Numbered from the stretch's first letter, positions 17,646 through 26,073 are shown. The stretch: 64,000 nucleotides of DNA from an uncultured Prevotellaceae bacterium (GCA_900319525.1 ONOU01000014.1:62001-126000); one strand, 5' to 3'. Notes: a model not told the origin generated them from the letters alone. A program made the numbers and translations.

Positions 17646-18356
17646 ATGGAAGACAAACTGAGAATTCTGTTATGCGAGGACGACGAGAATCTGGGAACCC
17701 TCACCCGTGAGTACCTCGAGGACAAGGGCTTCAAAGCCGAGTTGTTTGCCGATGGAGAGGCCGGTTACAAGGCTTTCCTCAAGGGCAAATATGACATCTG
17801 CCTGCTCGACGTGATGATGCCCAAGAAGGACGGCTACCAGCTGGCACAGGAGATCCGCGCCATCAACAGCGATGTGCCCATCATCTTCCTCACCGCCAAG
17901 GCCCTGAAGGAGGACATTCTCGAGGGCTTCAAGATTGGTGCCGACGACTACATCACCAAGCCCTTCTCGATGGAGGAGCTCGTGATGCGCATCGAGGCCA
18001 TCCTGCGCCGCGTCAAGGGCAAGAAGGGCAAGGAAGTGACGGTTTACAAGATCGGCAAGTTCACCTTCGACACCCAGCGCCAAGTGCTGTTCACCGATGA
18101 CAAGAGCGACAACCTCACCACCAAGGAGAGCGAGCTGCTGAGCCTGCTGTGTGCCCACATGAACGAGATTCTGGAGCGCAACTTCGCCCTGAAGACCATC
18201 TGGATCGATGACAACTACTTCAACGCCCGCTCGATGGATGTTTACATCACCAAGCTGCGCAAGAAACTCAAGGACGATCCCACTATCGAGATCATCAACA
18301 TCCACGGCAAGGGTTACAAGCTCATCGCCCCCGACGCCGAGGCCGAGGACAAGTAA
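17646..18356 (+). CDS. rprY: Response regulator RprY (OmpR family)
   Basis: DNA-binding response regulator of 236 residues, partner of RprX. The receiver domain (1-120) has the acidic pocket E11-D12-D13, phospho-acceptor Asp55 (CLLDVMMP), the switch Thr in FLTAK (about 83) and the Lys in YITKPF (about 105). The C-terminal winged helix (about 135-230) ends in the OmpR-type INIHGKGYKL. The start at ATG 17646 follows the purine-rich AAAGAAAGA; a longer open frame overlaps rprX and is not needed. The operon ends at the hairpin 18389-18423. In Bacteroides RprY is linked to oxidative stress and central metabolism; targets here are unknown. Confidence 0.93.
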   Translation: MEDKLRILLCEDDENLGTLTREYLEDKGFKAELFADGEAGYKAFLKGKYDICLLDVMMPKKDGYQLAQEIRAINSDVPIIFLTAKALKEDILEGFKIGADDYITKPFSMEELVMRIEAILRRVKGKKGKEVTVYKIGKFTFDTQRQVLFTDDKSDNLTTKESELLSLLCAHMNEILERNFALKTIWIDDNYFNARSMDVYITKLRKKLKDDPTIEIINIHGKGYKLIAPDAEAEDK

Positions 18357-18388
18357 CCGCACTTGCTGTCACCGCTTGACTGACTACA

Positions 18389-18423
18389 GACCATCTCCTG
18401 CCCCGAGTGGACGGGAGATGGTC
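18389..18423 (+). terminator. Terminator hairpin after rprY
   Basis: GACCATCTCC pairs with GGAGATGGTC (18389-18398 / 18414-18423), followed by TCAATTT, a modest U-tract. Confidence 0.75.
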
Positions 18424-18495
18424 TCAATTTATGCGCAGCAACCTCACAGTTTGTCCTAAATTGCGTTAAATTGCGGTCTTCATTGGGTTACTGCT

Positions 18496-18527
18496 ATTGC
18501 AACTTTATGGCAATTTGAGTAATTTTG
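18496..18527 (+). promoter_or_regulatory. Promoter of plsC-like gene (ATTG-N20-TAATTTTG)
   Basis: -33-like ATTG at 18496-18499 and TAATTTTG at 18520-18527, spacing 20. Its position excludes the upstream candidate start at 18497 and supports the ATG at 18557. Confidence 0.65.
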
Positions 18528-18556
18528 CATTATCATTAACCGTGATTGGTAGAACT

Positions 18557-19279
18557 ATGATTTACTTATACCGCATTTACCAATGGTGCATCGCATCACC
18601 CATCATGCTGGTTTACAGCATTATCACCGCTCTCATCACTATCATTGGCTGTCTGTTCGACCAGGACTATTGGGGATACTTCCCTGCCAAGTGGTGGGCC
18701 AGAGTGTGGTGCTGGATTCACTTGGTGAAAGTGCGTGTAGTGGGACGAGAGCTCATTGACCACGAGACGAGTTACGTGTTTGTCGCCAACCATCAAGGCG
18801 CCTACGATATTTTTTCCATTTACGGTTTTCTGGGGCACAACTTCAAGTGGATGATGCGTAAGGGCATCACCAACATCCCCATCATCGGCACCGCTTGCCG
18901 CATGGCAGGCCACATCATGGTGGACACCCACTCGACTAAGGGACTAAGAGACACCATGGCAGCGGCCAAGAAGAAGCTGCACGGCGGCATGTCAATCGTC
19001 GTCTTTCCAGAGGGACGCCGCACCGACACTGGATTGATGGGGCCGTTCAAGAACGGCGCTTTCAAGCTCGCGCTGGAATTTGGATTGCCCGTTGTCCCCA
19101 TCACCATCGACGGCAGTTACAAGGTGATGCCCCGCAGCACCTTTAACGTCACCCCGGGCACCATCACCCTCACCTTCCATGAGCCCATCCAGCACCAGGG
19201 CGGCAACGACATCGCCCAGGTGAGCCACCAGTGCCGCGAGATCATCCAGCGCGACCTCCCTGCCGACATGCGCGACTAA
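18557..19279 (+). CDS. plsC: 1-acyl-sn-glycerol-3-phosphate acyltransferase (PlsC family)
   Basis: Membrane-bound acyltransferase of 240 residues that adds the second acyl chain to lysophosphatidic acid in phospholipid synthesis. N-terminal membrane helix at about 10-35 (SPIMLVYSIITALITIIGCL). The catalytic HX4D block reads NHQGAYDIF (about 81-89), and the substrate-binding motif FPEGRRTDTG is at about 153-162. The start was chosen because the promoter's -7 box lies downstream of the earlier in-frame ATG. It is convergent with the MerR-family gene, with only 22 bases between the two stops and no separate terminator seen. Confidence 0.88.
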   Translation: MIYLYRIYQWCIASPIMLVYSIITALITIIGCLFDQDYWGYFPAKWWARVWCWIHLVKVRVVGRELIDHETSYVFVANHQGAYDIFSIYGFLGHNFKWMMRKGITNIPIIGTACRMAGHIMVDTHSTKGLRDTMAAAKKKLHGGMSIVVFPEGRRTDTGLMGPFKNGAFKLALEFGLPVVPITIDGSYKVMPRSTFNVTPGTITLTFHEPIQHQGGNDIAQVSHQCREIIQRDLPADMRD

Positions 19280-19301
19280 GATACAGCCTCATAACTGATC
19301 A

Positions 19302-20129
19302 TTATTCTATCGGGATTTGGATAATTGAGAGCCATTTTTCGGGGTTCTCCTGATTCCATGCACCATCAACATAGCATGTGCGAGGATGGCCAGCGATCTT
19401 GAAGCCCTGCTCCTCCAAATAACAGAAGGCTTGGGTATAGGACTCATAGAAACGCTCATAGGGACCGATATGTTTCATGCAGAGCGCCTTGGGTATGGCT
19501 GGCAGGCGTTTAAACTGGATGATATCGCTGCCGATGCCCATTTCCTCGACCTGTTCGCAATACTCGATGTCGATATCTGTCGGTTTGAATTCCTTGTTGT
19601 GCTCGATGGTGAAACAGTAGCCCGGAGGCGGGCACTTGCAGCCCAGGCGTTGCATCTCGGGAGCAATCTTATTGACACACAAGGGTCCCAGGGCAGCGTA
19701 ATCAGGGATTTGTTCACGATGACTTGCCACAATGATCTCTGGCAATGACTGAATGCTGAATTTTTCCATTGTCTTCATTTCTTTGCGAGAGTTCCTCCAG
19801 TCGAGCAGTCGTTCACGACGAGCTACCAGTTGCTGCAACCGCGCTTCCGTGTCCTTGATCTTCTTGTCAAGTTGGCGGATGCTGGGGGTATGCGAATCGT
19901 CTTGGTACAGTTCCTTAATCTCGTCCAGCGTGAATCCGAGCCGTTGCAGATCGCGGATAGCTTGCAGTTTCTGCATCTGGTCGATGCTGTAGTAGCGATA
20001 TCCCGTCCACTCGTCCACCTCGTCAGGCAGGAGTAATTCCTTCTGCTCATAGTGACGCAAAGTCTTTACAGTAACCTGCATCAGCTTTGAGAACTCTCCG
20101 ATTTTTAATTTTGTTTTCTTACTCATCAT
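19302..20129 (-). CDS. MerR-family regulator with GyrI-like effector domain
   Basis: Transcription regulator of 275 residues. The MerR winged helix lies at about 8-77 (KIGEFSKLMQVTVKTLRHYEQ, GYRYYSIDQMQKLQAI), then a dimerisation coiled coil (about 85-120). A GyrI-like small-molecule-binding domain fills about 120-275 (ending EKWLSIIQIPIE). This is the BmrR/TipA-type layout: the C-terminal domain binds a toxic or antibiotic-like compound and untwists the promoter. It has its own promoter and lies directly downstream of a group of small-molecule-modifying genes on the same strand, which makes them candidate targets (inference). Two ATGs lie in tandem at the start (20127-20129 and 20124-20126). 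Confidence 0.88.
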   Translation of the reverse strand: MMSKKTKLKIGEFSKLMQVTVKTLRHYEQKELLLPDEVDEWTGYRYYSIDQMQKLQAIRDLQRLGFTLDEIKELYQDDSHTPSIRQLDKKIKDTEARLQQLVARRERLLDWRNSRKEMKTMEKFSIQSLPEIIVASHREQIPDYAALGPLCVNKIAPEMQRLGCKCPPPGYCFTIEHNKEFKPTDIDIEYCEQVEEMGIGSDIIQFKRLPAIPKALCMKHIGPYERFYESYTQAFCYLEEQGFKIAGHPRTCYVDGAWNQENPEKWLSIIQIPIE

Positions 20130-20154
20130 CGTACGACATTTTGCTAAGCGACCA

Positions 20155-20187
20155 CAAAATTATGGTATGCCCTAAGGGACGAGTCAA
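20155..20187 (-). promoter_or_regulatory. Promoter of MerR gene (CTTG-N21-TAATTTTG)
   Basis: On the minus strand TAATTTTG (20162-20155) with CTTG 21 bases upstream (20187-20184). It lies 26 bases before the MerR start. Confidence 0.6.
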
Positions 20188-20232
20188 GTATCAACAATGG
20201 GTTTAACACAAGTTTAACAGTTGTCTAATTCT

Positions 20233-20325
20233 TCATTCGCTGCTGCGCATCCTTGCCGGCTCCTGTGCCCATGCCGTCAAGCAGGCCGCACATGCCACAA
20301 TGCCTATGAACAAACAACGTTTCAT
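20233..20325 (-). CDS. Thirty-residue signal-peptide-like micro-ORF
   Basis: Reading frame of 30 codons whose ATG overlaps the stop of the GNAT gene as ATGA, the classical translational-coupling arrangement. The product is MKRCLFIGIVACAACLTAWA followed by QEPARMRSSE. This is a complete signal peptide with an AWA-Q cleavage site and only ten further residues. It may be a very short secreted peptide, or the 5' remnant of a secreted-protein gene that lost its body. No homologue is recognised. The coupling and the signal-peptide composition support translation; function is unknown. Confidence 0.4.
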   Translation of the reverse strand: MKRCLFIGIVACAACLTAWAQEPARMRSSE

Positions 20326-21212
20326 TTTCTCCACCGTTTCAGCATGGGAAAAAAGCCTTGCATCATCTGGACGTACTCGTCCCTAGTCATTGGCTTAGGC
20401 ATCTGCTTATTGACCTCGTCAACAAACTGGGCGCAATGCTCAATCATTTCGGTCATCGTGCAGTCCTGCAGGAACTTGCCGTCCTTGTAACAGTACTGGC
20501 AGTAATCAAAGTTCGTGCTCCCGTCAGCATTCGTGCCGCAATCCTCATTCTTAGTGAGCGGCATGCCACAACTTTGGCAGAACTGAGGAAGCTGGCCTGG
20601 CAGCAAGGCTTTCCTCTTGCTGGGGAATGTGGCTTCGTATGCCTCGAAAGCCTCTGGATTCTTATCGGCTACGAAATAGCCCTTCGGCGGACAATAAGTC
20701 GCCTCGATGATGCCATTGCTTTTCAGCCAGCCGGGGATGAGCTCCTGGGCCAGGAAATAAGGCACCTCGGCATCACGCGGCTCGGCATGGTAATGGATGC
20801 CCAGCTTGCAGGCTAAGCCGAAGCCCGCATGGCGATAGAAATCGATGTTGCCCTCCATACACAGGAAACCGATGCCCATTTCACGGGCCTTTTCCAGCGC
20901 ATAATTCAGCAACTTAAGGCCATAGCCCTTGCGCTTGTAGTCGGGATGGATGCTGATGGGGCCGAATGTCCATGACGAACGGTGCGTACCGTCGTCGAGG
21001 ACAAGTTCGGCCTTGGAAAACATGATGTGGCCCATGATGCTGCCGTTCTCCTCCATCACAAGGTCCAGCTCGGGGACAAAGTCGGGATTGCTGCGGTACT
21101 GGTTGAGCACGTAATGCTCGGTGCAGCCAGGACGATAGACATTCCAAAAAGCCTCACGGGTGAGGTTCTCCACCTCATGGTAATCACCAGGTTGTTCTAA
21201 TCTGATATTCAT
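20322..21212 (-). CDS. GNAT acetyltransferase fused to a C-terminal zinc ribbon
   Basis: Protein of 296 residues. An N-terminal GNAT fold (1-150) carries the acetyl-CoA-binding segment HPDYKRKGYGLKLLNYA (about 93-109). A linker follows, then a putative zinc-ribbon domain (about 212-296) starting CQSCGMPLT and continuing with DYCQYCYKDG, FLQDCTMTEMIEHCAQFVDEV (split: FLQDCTMTEM, IEHCAQFVDEV). The same module opens the flavin-fold gene at 21931-22656. The GNAT part resembles acetyltransferases such as YhbS; its substrate is unknown. It has a consensus promoter and ends overlapping a micro-ORF. Combining a GNAT with this ribbon suggests both ribbon genes serve one pathway or recognise one partner (inference). 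Confidence 0.85.
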   Translation of the reverse strand: MNIRLEQPGDYHEVENLTREAFWNVYRPGCTEHYVLNQYRSNPDFVPELDLVMEENGSIMGHIMFSKAELVLDDGTHRSSWTFGPISIHPDYKRKGYGLKLLNYALEKAREMGIGFLCMEGNIDFYRHAGFGLACKLGIHYHAEPRDAEVPYFLAQELIPGWLKSNGIIEATYCPPKGYFVADKNPEAFEAYEATFPSKRKALLPGQLPQFCQSCGMPLTKNEDCGTNADGSTNFDYCQYCYKDGKFLQDCTMTEMIEHCAQFVDEVNKQMPKPMTRDEYVQMMQGFFPMLKRWRK

Positions 21213-21268
21213 AATGAAACCCTTAAACCATTTTGGTATTTCTATATTCTATTTTTAGTTTACTGCAG

Positions 21269-21300
21269 CAAAGTTACTGATAGTTGCAGAAACTTCCAAA
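21269..21300 (-). promoter_or_regulatory. Promoter of GNAT/zinc-ribbon gene (TTTG-N20-TAACTTTG)
   Basis: On the minus strand TAACTTTG (21276-21269) with TTTG exactly 20 bases upstream (21300-21297). It fully matches the Bacteroidetes consensus and separates this gene from the CAT-like gene upstream. Confidence 0.8.
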
Positions 21301-21316
21301 CAACTTGTGGTACCTG

Positions 21317-21934
21317 CTATATGCTGTTCATGACCTTTTGCAGTTCTTCTAAAAAATGTGCTGCATGGCCACCGTCCATCTGTACATGATGGAACTGGAA
21401 CGAGATGGGAAGAGTGACTTTTAGCCACCGTTTGCGATAACGGCCCCACATCACCATCGGGTTGCTGAACTGGTCGGTGTACTGGTTGACGATGCCGTCA
21501 AGTTCAGTCGCCGTCATGGCCGATGTCCCTATCACCATGGCATCATCTACAAAGGTGCTCTGACACGAACTGCTTGCCGACTGAGTCAATGCCGTATAGT
21601 CCCTGTTGAATTTCTCCAAGTCATCCCAATAGGGGACATCGCAAGAGTTGATGTCCCCATTGCAGTTATTCACTATCACATTGATGGCGAGACAGTCATA
21701 GTTGAACAGTTGACCATGCTCAGGCAAAGTATAGAATTCTTTAATCTGACTGGCCGCCTTCCCAATGCACCAGCACAGGAGCATGTTGAAACTCAGCCCT
21801 TTTCGCTTCGCAATCCTGTAGAGACGTGTGAGGTCAAAGGTCTTGGTGAGCGTCACCATCGGCATGGGTGATGACATCCACAGTTCAAACGCCTTGGCCC
21901 GGCTGGTGTCCTTGGGGTTGACGACCTGTTTCAT
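21317..21934 (-). CDS. Chloramphenicol acetyltransferase-like protein (CatA fold)
   Basis: Protein of 205 residues from the ATG at 21934, close to the 210-220 residues of type A chloramphenicol acetyltransferases. The catalytic HHxxxDG motif is present as HHVQMDG near residue 184. Other family blocks are FNMLLCWCIGKAASQI (about 46-61) and LPISFQFHH before the active site. Many CatA-fold proteins do not act on chloramphenicol, so the substrate is not predicted. Its ATG overlaps the stop of the upstream zinc-ribbon/flavin gene (ATGA), so the two are translated together; a longer frame to 22006 overlaps that gene deeply and is unlikely. Confidence 0.85.
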   Translation of the reverse strand: MKQVVNPKDTSRAKAFELWMSSPMPMVTLTKTFDLTRLYRIAKRKGLSFNMLLCWCIGKAASQIKEFYTLPEHGQLFNYDCLAINVIVNNCNGDINSCDVPYWDDLEKFNRDYTALTQSASSSCQSTFVDDAMVIGTSAMTATELDGIVNQYTDQFSNPMVMWGRYRKRWLKVTLPISFQFHHVQMDGGHAAHFLEELQKVMNSI

Positions 21935-22656
21935 TCTAGTACAAAGCTGCGGGGATAGTAGTCGCTGTAAAATCGGCCATTGGTTGCCGTGAACTTCAGC
22001 ACGCAATAGTTGGGGTCGGTGACGCCACCGGGATAATATTCGGTGTCACCTTCGCGCCAGATCATCTCTTTGCTGGCAGCATCGGTCAACACCTCCATGG
22101 TGCCACGCAGCATCATGCCCTTGAAGCCGTCGGCATCGCAGAAATAAATGGATGCTTTGGGATTGGCCTTGTAATGGGCCACGCGCAGGGAGAACGTGTT
22201 GGTCGTGAAGTAGAACACCCTGATACCCTCGCGAACACGTGGCGACAGCATGGCCTTGGTGCAAGGAAAACCTTCCTCATCTACCGACGATATAAAGGTG
22301 ACGGGCAACGTGTCGGCCATTGTGGCAATCAGGCCTTTCACGCCCGCTAGGGCAGGATTCTCGGGAGCTTCCTCATTGATTGACAGCTCCTTGCGCCAGC
22401 GTTTCAAGTGCGGGAAATACATCTTCATCTGACCGATGTATTCCTCCCTGGTGAGGGGTTGCGGCAGGCCCTTGTTGACCTCGTCGACAAACTGGGCGCA
22501 GTGCTCGATCATCTCGTCCATCGTGCAGTCCTGCAGGAACTTGCCGTCCTTATAGCAGTAGATGCAGTAGTCCTCATTCTTACTTCGGTCGGCATTGGTG
22601 CCGAGCAGTTCCTGGGTGAGCGGCATTCCGCAGCTCTGACAAAATTTCTGTTCCAT
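21931..22656 (-). CDS. Zinc ribbon fused to pyridoxamine-phosphate-oxidase-like flavin domain
   Basis: Protein of 241 residues. Residues 5-90 are the putative zinc ribbon (CQSCGMPLT, then DYCIYCYKDGKFLQDC and EMIEHCAQFVDEV). Residues about 108-241 are a split-barrel flavin- or F420-binding fold of the pyridoxamine 5'-phosphate oxidase superfamily (VTFISSVDEEGFPCTKAML, RVFYFTTNTFSLRVAHY). Relatives include Nim-type 5-nitroimidazole reductases and general flavin reductases; which of these applies is not decided. The ribbon is closely similar to that of the GNAT gene downstream, including KDGKFLQDCTM and EHCAQFVDEVNK. It has its own promoter and is translationally coupled to the CAT-like gene. 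Confidence 0.85.
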   Translation of the reverse strand: MEQKFCQSCGMPLTQELLGTNADRSKNEDYCIYCYKDGKFLQDCTMDEMIEHCAQFVDEVNKGLPQPLTREEYIGQMKMYFPHLKRWRKELSINEEAPENPALAGVKGLIATMADTLPVTFISSVDEEGFPCTKAMLSPRVREGIRVFYFTTNTFSLRVAHYKANPKASIYFCDADGFKGMMLRGTMEVLTDAASKEMIWREGDTEYYPGGVTDPNYCVLKFTATNGRFYSDYYPRSFVLE

Positions 22657-22683
22657 TGTTTCTAAATTCTATTATCCTACCGA

Positions 22684-22715
22684 CAAAGTTATAATGATTT
22701 ATCGTTCATGTCAAT
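22684..22715 (-). promoter_or_regulatory. Promoter of zinc-ribbon/flavin gene (ATTG-N20-TAACTTTG)
   Basis: On the minus strand TAACTTTG (22691-22684) with ATTG 20 bases upstream (22715-22712), giving a leader of about 25 bases. Confidence 0.65.
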
Positions 22716-22736
22716 TCATTCACTCTAAAAAAGCCG

Positions 22737-23054
22737 TCAAGGATGACGATGCGGCGGGAATTCCTTGACCGAGTTATAGGCAACCACCTTGCCGTTGTTG
22801 TCAAAGGTGACGACAAACAGCATCTCCTCGGCATCAATCACCTCACCGACTACCTTGCGGTAGCCCCACTGCTCTCCTGTCTCGTCGGCATTCTTGAACA
22901 AGGGTTTTCCCAACAAGTGCTGGATGTCACTTTTGTTCATGCCCATCTCCACTTTGTTGATCTTGGTTGTATCGCGCGTGGCAATACAACTGTCTAAGCC
23001 CAGGTTTATCACGAGAACAAGCATCACCGCGATAACTATCTCTTTCATTTTCAT
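22737..23054 (-). CDS. BamE/SmpA-like lipoprotein
   Basis: Protein of 105 residues. A signal peptide ends in a lipobox-like LDSC at about residue 23, so the mature protein is probably a lipoprotein. The fold pattern GMNKSDIQHLLGKPL (about 37-52) followed by WGYRKV and FVVTFDNNGKVV is typical of SmpA/OmlA (BamE-like) domains, small envelope domains that bind other proteins. It follows the TonB-receptor-like gene after 30 bases and is the last gene of that unit. True BamE function in outer-membrane assembly is not implied; many lipoproteins share the domain. Confidence 0.7.
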   Translation of the reverse strand: MKMKEIVIAVMLVLVINLGLDSCIATRDTTKINKVEMGMNKSDIQHLLGKPLFKNADETGEQWGYRKVVGEVIDAEEMLFVVTFDNNGKVVAYNSVKEFPPHRHP

Positions 23055-23084
23055 AATCGTCTGATTAATTTTAATAATGTTTCA

Positions 23085-25445
23085 TTACATACGTGCCTTC
23101 TGCTTCTCGCCGGCGCCGGTGCCGCGGTACTTGCTGCCTGCACTGTTGAACTTCCAGGTGAGGTCAAGTAAGAACGTGCGGCGGGCAGGATTGCTGGTGG
23201 TCAACTCGCGCGGGCCGAAGATGGTGGCCCCAGCCTTGCTGGTGTTGAGAAGGTCCATGCAGCGCGCGTCGACAGTCAGTGAGCCAAGGTGCTGCAGGCT
23301 GAAATCCTTCTGCACTCCGATGCCGCTATAGAACCTGCTCTTGGTGATACGGAAGTTGTCATAGTCGCCGCGCGACGTCCATTGCACCATCGCGTTCAGG
23401 CGATAGTTGTGCGGCAGTTCAATGTCGTTGTTCCACATCAAAGCGACAAACGGATGGTTGAGCGTGAGGATGGAGCCGTCGGCAGTCGGCGTCTTATAGT
23501 TCTGGAAGATGGCATAGGCGCTCCAGGAGGGATGCCAGCAGCCGATGACAGGCCGCAACGAGGGGATGACCGTCAAGCGGTTATAGCTCTCCTTGCTGTT
23601 GATGGGTCGCACAAGGCTGATAAGCGGATCATCAGCGCCGGGATAAGGTTCGGTGGACATCGTCTCGGAGTCCTTGATTCGTGCGTAGTTCAGCGACAAG
23701 TTCATCCACTGGTAGGCGGCATTGAAGACCAGGCTATGGGTGTAGGTGGGCTTCAGGTAGGGGTTGCCGCTCTGATAGCTGTAGCGGTTGAAATAGATGG
23801 TTGAACTTGTCAGGCTGCTGTAGTTGGGGCGCTGGATATCCCTGCGGTAAGAGAGCGACAGCTGCACATTACCGATGGGAGCCGACACGACAAACGAGGG
23901 GAACCAGTCACCATAGTCGCGGCAAACCTCATCCTCGCGCTCATTGAAGTTGTAATAGTCATTCTTCAGATGCTCGTAGCGCAAGCCCACCTGAGCGAAT
24001 ACCATGCCGAAACGCCGGCCATACTCCACAAATGCTGCCGTGGAGGACTCGTTGATCTCGGTATCAGTAGCCTTTACCGGGACACTTGCCGTGGCCGAGA
24101 ACGAGTAGGCATCAGTACGGTGGTTGTGGGAATATTCACCGCCCACCGACAGGTTGCCGTGCCAAACGGGGTAACTCAGGATGAGCTTCGATGCCCAGAA
24201 GTTGTTGGCACTCTTGGTGTTGCTCTCGATAAAGCGGTTGACGGTGACTCCGTCCAGCACGGTTACCTCACTGGTGCTACCCGGGGTCTCGGTACGGTCA
24301 AAGAGGCCGTCCACGTTCAGGTCGATGCCCAGTGAGCCCGCCTTGCCGTTATAATAGGCGTTGAAAATGTGTTTTCTGAAACGGTCTTGCTGCTGGACAT
24401 CGCTCTCGGAGTGTTCAGTAAATTCACCGTTCTGATAGCAGTCGGTGATGAACCGGTCACGGAAGTCAGCGCCGGGGTGGCGGTCATACTTGTAAAAAGC
24501 GCCCATGCTGTGGTTGTCGTTAAACATATAGTTAATCTGCAGTTGGGGCGACAAGCCCTTCCAGATGTTCCTGCCCTCCTGCTTGAGATTACTCTCCACG
24601 TGGTCACGACCCACATAGTAGAACATGTGGTTCTCCTGCAGCATCTTGACGTGACCATAACGGCCTGCCCAGAACGAGGCGGTGATATCCAGTCCGCCAG
24701 TGCGGTAGTTCACATCCAGGTTGTTGGTAATCGTGTGGCCATACTGGTACATGCCCGTCAGGTTATCCTGGAAACTGAAGCCGTCGCCCTGCGCCTTCTT
24801 GAGCGTGATGCGCACCACGGCCTTGGTCGATGCGGCATAGCGGGCACCGGGGTTCTGGATGACGTCCACATGCTGGATCTGGTCACTGCGCAGTCGGGAC
24901 AATTCGCTCATGTCCTGCACCTTGCGACCGTTGATATAGACCTCGGCATCACCACGTCCCAGCACCTTCACGGCGCCATCCCGTTCAGCCTCCAGCGACG
25001 GCACCCGCGCCAGTGCGTCGGCAACGGTACCGGCCTTCTCCAGGATGGTACCCTCGACAGTCGTGCGCATGGCCTCACCCTTGACGCGCGTCTTGGGCAA
25101 CTGGCTCTTGACGACCACCTCGCCCAGCATCAGCGTGGCCTCGTTCATCTTGACAATCAGCCCATCGACGGGGTTCAGGTATTGCGTCTCGTAGCCAATG
25201 CTCGACACCCTCAACAGGCCGTCGTTCTTGAGTGTACTGATCAGGAAGTGCCCCTGGTCATCGGTCATGGCTCCCTGCACAAACGATGAGTCGGGCAGTG
25301 AGAGCAGCACCACGTTGACAAAGGGCATGGGCTCGCCCTTCTCATCAATCACTGTGCCTGTCATGTCAGGCGTAGTAGCAACGGCTGTCATTGTCATCAT
25401 CATTGCAGCCATTAAAACCACAAATCTATAAAACATCCTGTTCAT
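23085..25445 (-). CDS. TonB-receptor-like outer-membrane beta-barrel protein
   Basis: Protein of 786 residues from ATG 25445 (an in-frame ATG nine codons earlier overlaps the upstream gene). Signal peptide to about residue 24; a carboxypeptidase-regulatory-like Ig domain at about 26-105 (GTVIDEKGEPMPFVNVVLL); a plug domain at about 115-215 (VADALARVPSLEAERDGAV, VYINGRKVQDMSELSRL); the rest is a large beta barrel of the OMP_b-brl_3 type (YKYDRHPGADFRDRF, LSYRRDIQRPNYSSL). No SusD partner follows, so it is not a typical polysaccharide-utilisation transporter. Divergent to a LytTR regulator and preceded by a LiaF-like gene, it may belong to an envelope-stress unit (inference). Confidence 0.85.
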   Translation of the reverse strand: MNRMFYRFVVLMAAMMMTMTAVATTPDMTGTVIDEKGEPMPFVNVVLLSLPDSSFVQGAMTDDQGHFLISTLKNDGLLRVSSIGYETQYLNPVDGLIVKMNEATLMLGEVVVKSQLPKTRVKGEAMRTTVEGTILEKAGTVADALARVPSLEAERDGAVKVLGRGDAEVYINGRKVQDMSELSRLRSDQIQHVDVIQNPGARYAASTKAVVRITLKKAQGDGFSFQDNLTGMYQYGHTITNNLDVNYRTGGLDITASFWAGRYGHVKMLQENHMFYYVGRDHVESNLKQEGRNIWKGLSPQLQINYMFNDNHSMGAFYKYDRHPGADFRDRFITDCYQNGEFTEHSESDVQQQDRFRKHIFNAYYNGKAGSLGIDLNVDGLFDRTETPGSTSEVTVLDGVTVNRFIESNTKSANNFWASKLILSYPVWHGNLSVGGEYSHNHRTDAYSFSATASVPVKATDTEINESSTAAFVEYGRRFGMVFAQVGLRYEHLKNDYYNFNEREDEVCRDYGDWFPSFVVSAPIGNVQLSLSYRRDIQRPNYSSLTSSTIYFNRYSYQSGNPYLKPTYTHSLVFNAAYQWMNLSLNYARIKDSETMSTEPYPGADDPLISLVRPINSKESYNRLTVIPSLRPVIGCWHPSWSAYAIFQNYKTPTADGSILTLNHPFVALMWNNDIELPHNYRLNAMVQWTSRGDYDNFRITKSRFYSGIGVQKDFSLQHLGSLTVDARCMDLLNTSKAGATIFGPRELTTSNPARRTFLLDLTWKFNSAGSKYRGTGAGEKQKARM

Positions 25446-25458
25446 GTTATAATACTTT

Positions 25459-26016
25459 TTATAATTGTTCATTATTCTTTACACTCACACCACCCAAAAA
25501 GTTGCTGGCCGAGATATGAATCGTGGGGGCTCCAGAGAGACTTCGTTTAGCGGTCTGGTCACTCACCCCACCGATAAAGCTATTGCTTTTCACAACGACA
25601 TTGACATGGGAGGGAACAAATAACTCTACGCCCCCCAAAAAGGTGTGGACATCGATCTCCTCGTCCTCGGTGATGACGGCTTCGCGCAGGTCCAGCCGCA
25701 GCCCGCCGCAAAAGGCATCAAGCCGAGCGCCATGAAAGGCCTCGCCCCGATAGCAGTACGAGTCGGCACCAAAGCGCACAGCACAACTGATACGCTTGCC
25801 ATCCTCACCTTGGGGCACTGGACGCTGTAGCCACTGAGAGGGATTCCTGTTAAAGCTGTAAATAACGAGTTCGGCTCCGATGTACAGCAGGAGGACGGGA
25901 CCGAAATACGCTGTCCAGGAATGCTCCCAGTTCAACTGTATGATGCCCCACATGTCTGCCAGTCTCAGCACGGCAGCCACGATAAAAACGATTCCGATAA
26001 TTGTTCTGCGTGTCAT
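25459..26016 (-). CDS. LiaF-like membrane protein
   Basis: Protein of 185 residues. Two N-terminal membrane helices (about 4-22 and 33-54) are followed by a right-handed beta-rich domain with the repeated pattern DAFCGGLRLDL, HTFLGGVELFV, NSFIGGVSD and NFLGGVSV. This is the signature of the C-terminal domain of LiaF-type 'cell-wall-active antibiotics response' proteins. In Firmicutes LiaF inhibits the LiaSR two-component system; here the likely partner is the divergent LytTR regulator, a common Bacteroidetes pairing (inference). The TonB-receptor-like gene follows after 13 bases, so they share a transcript. Confidence 0.8.
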   Translation of the reverse strand: MTRRTIIGIVFIVAAVLRLADMWGIIQLNWEHSWTAYFGPVLLLYIGAELVIYSFNRNPSQWLQRPVPQGEDGKRISCAVRFGADSYCYRGEAFHGARLDAFCGGLRLDLREAVITEDEEIDVHTFLGGVELFVPSHVNVVVKSNSFIGGVSDQTAKRSLSGAPTIHISASNFLGGVSVKNNEQL

Positions 26017-26073
26017 AATTGTATTGTTTGATAATAGTTGTTATTGAGCCAAAACTTTTTGCTTAAAGCATTG

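Noticed and set aside
21317-21934. Chloramphenicol resistance gene
   Set aside because: The HHxxxDG fold is present, but nothing in the sequence shows chloramphenicol as substrate, and no mobile resistance context is seen.
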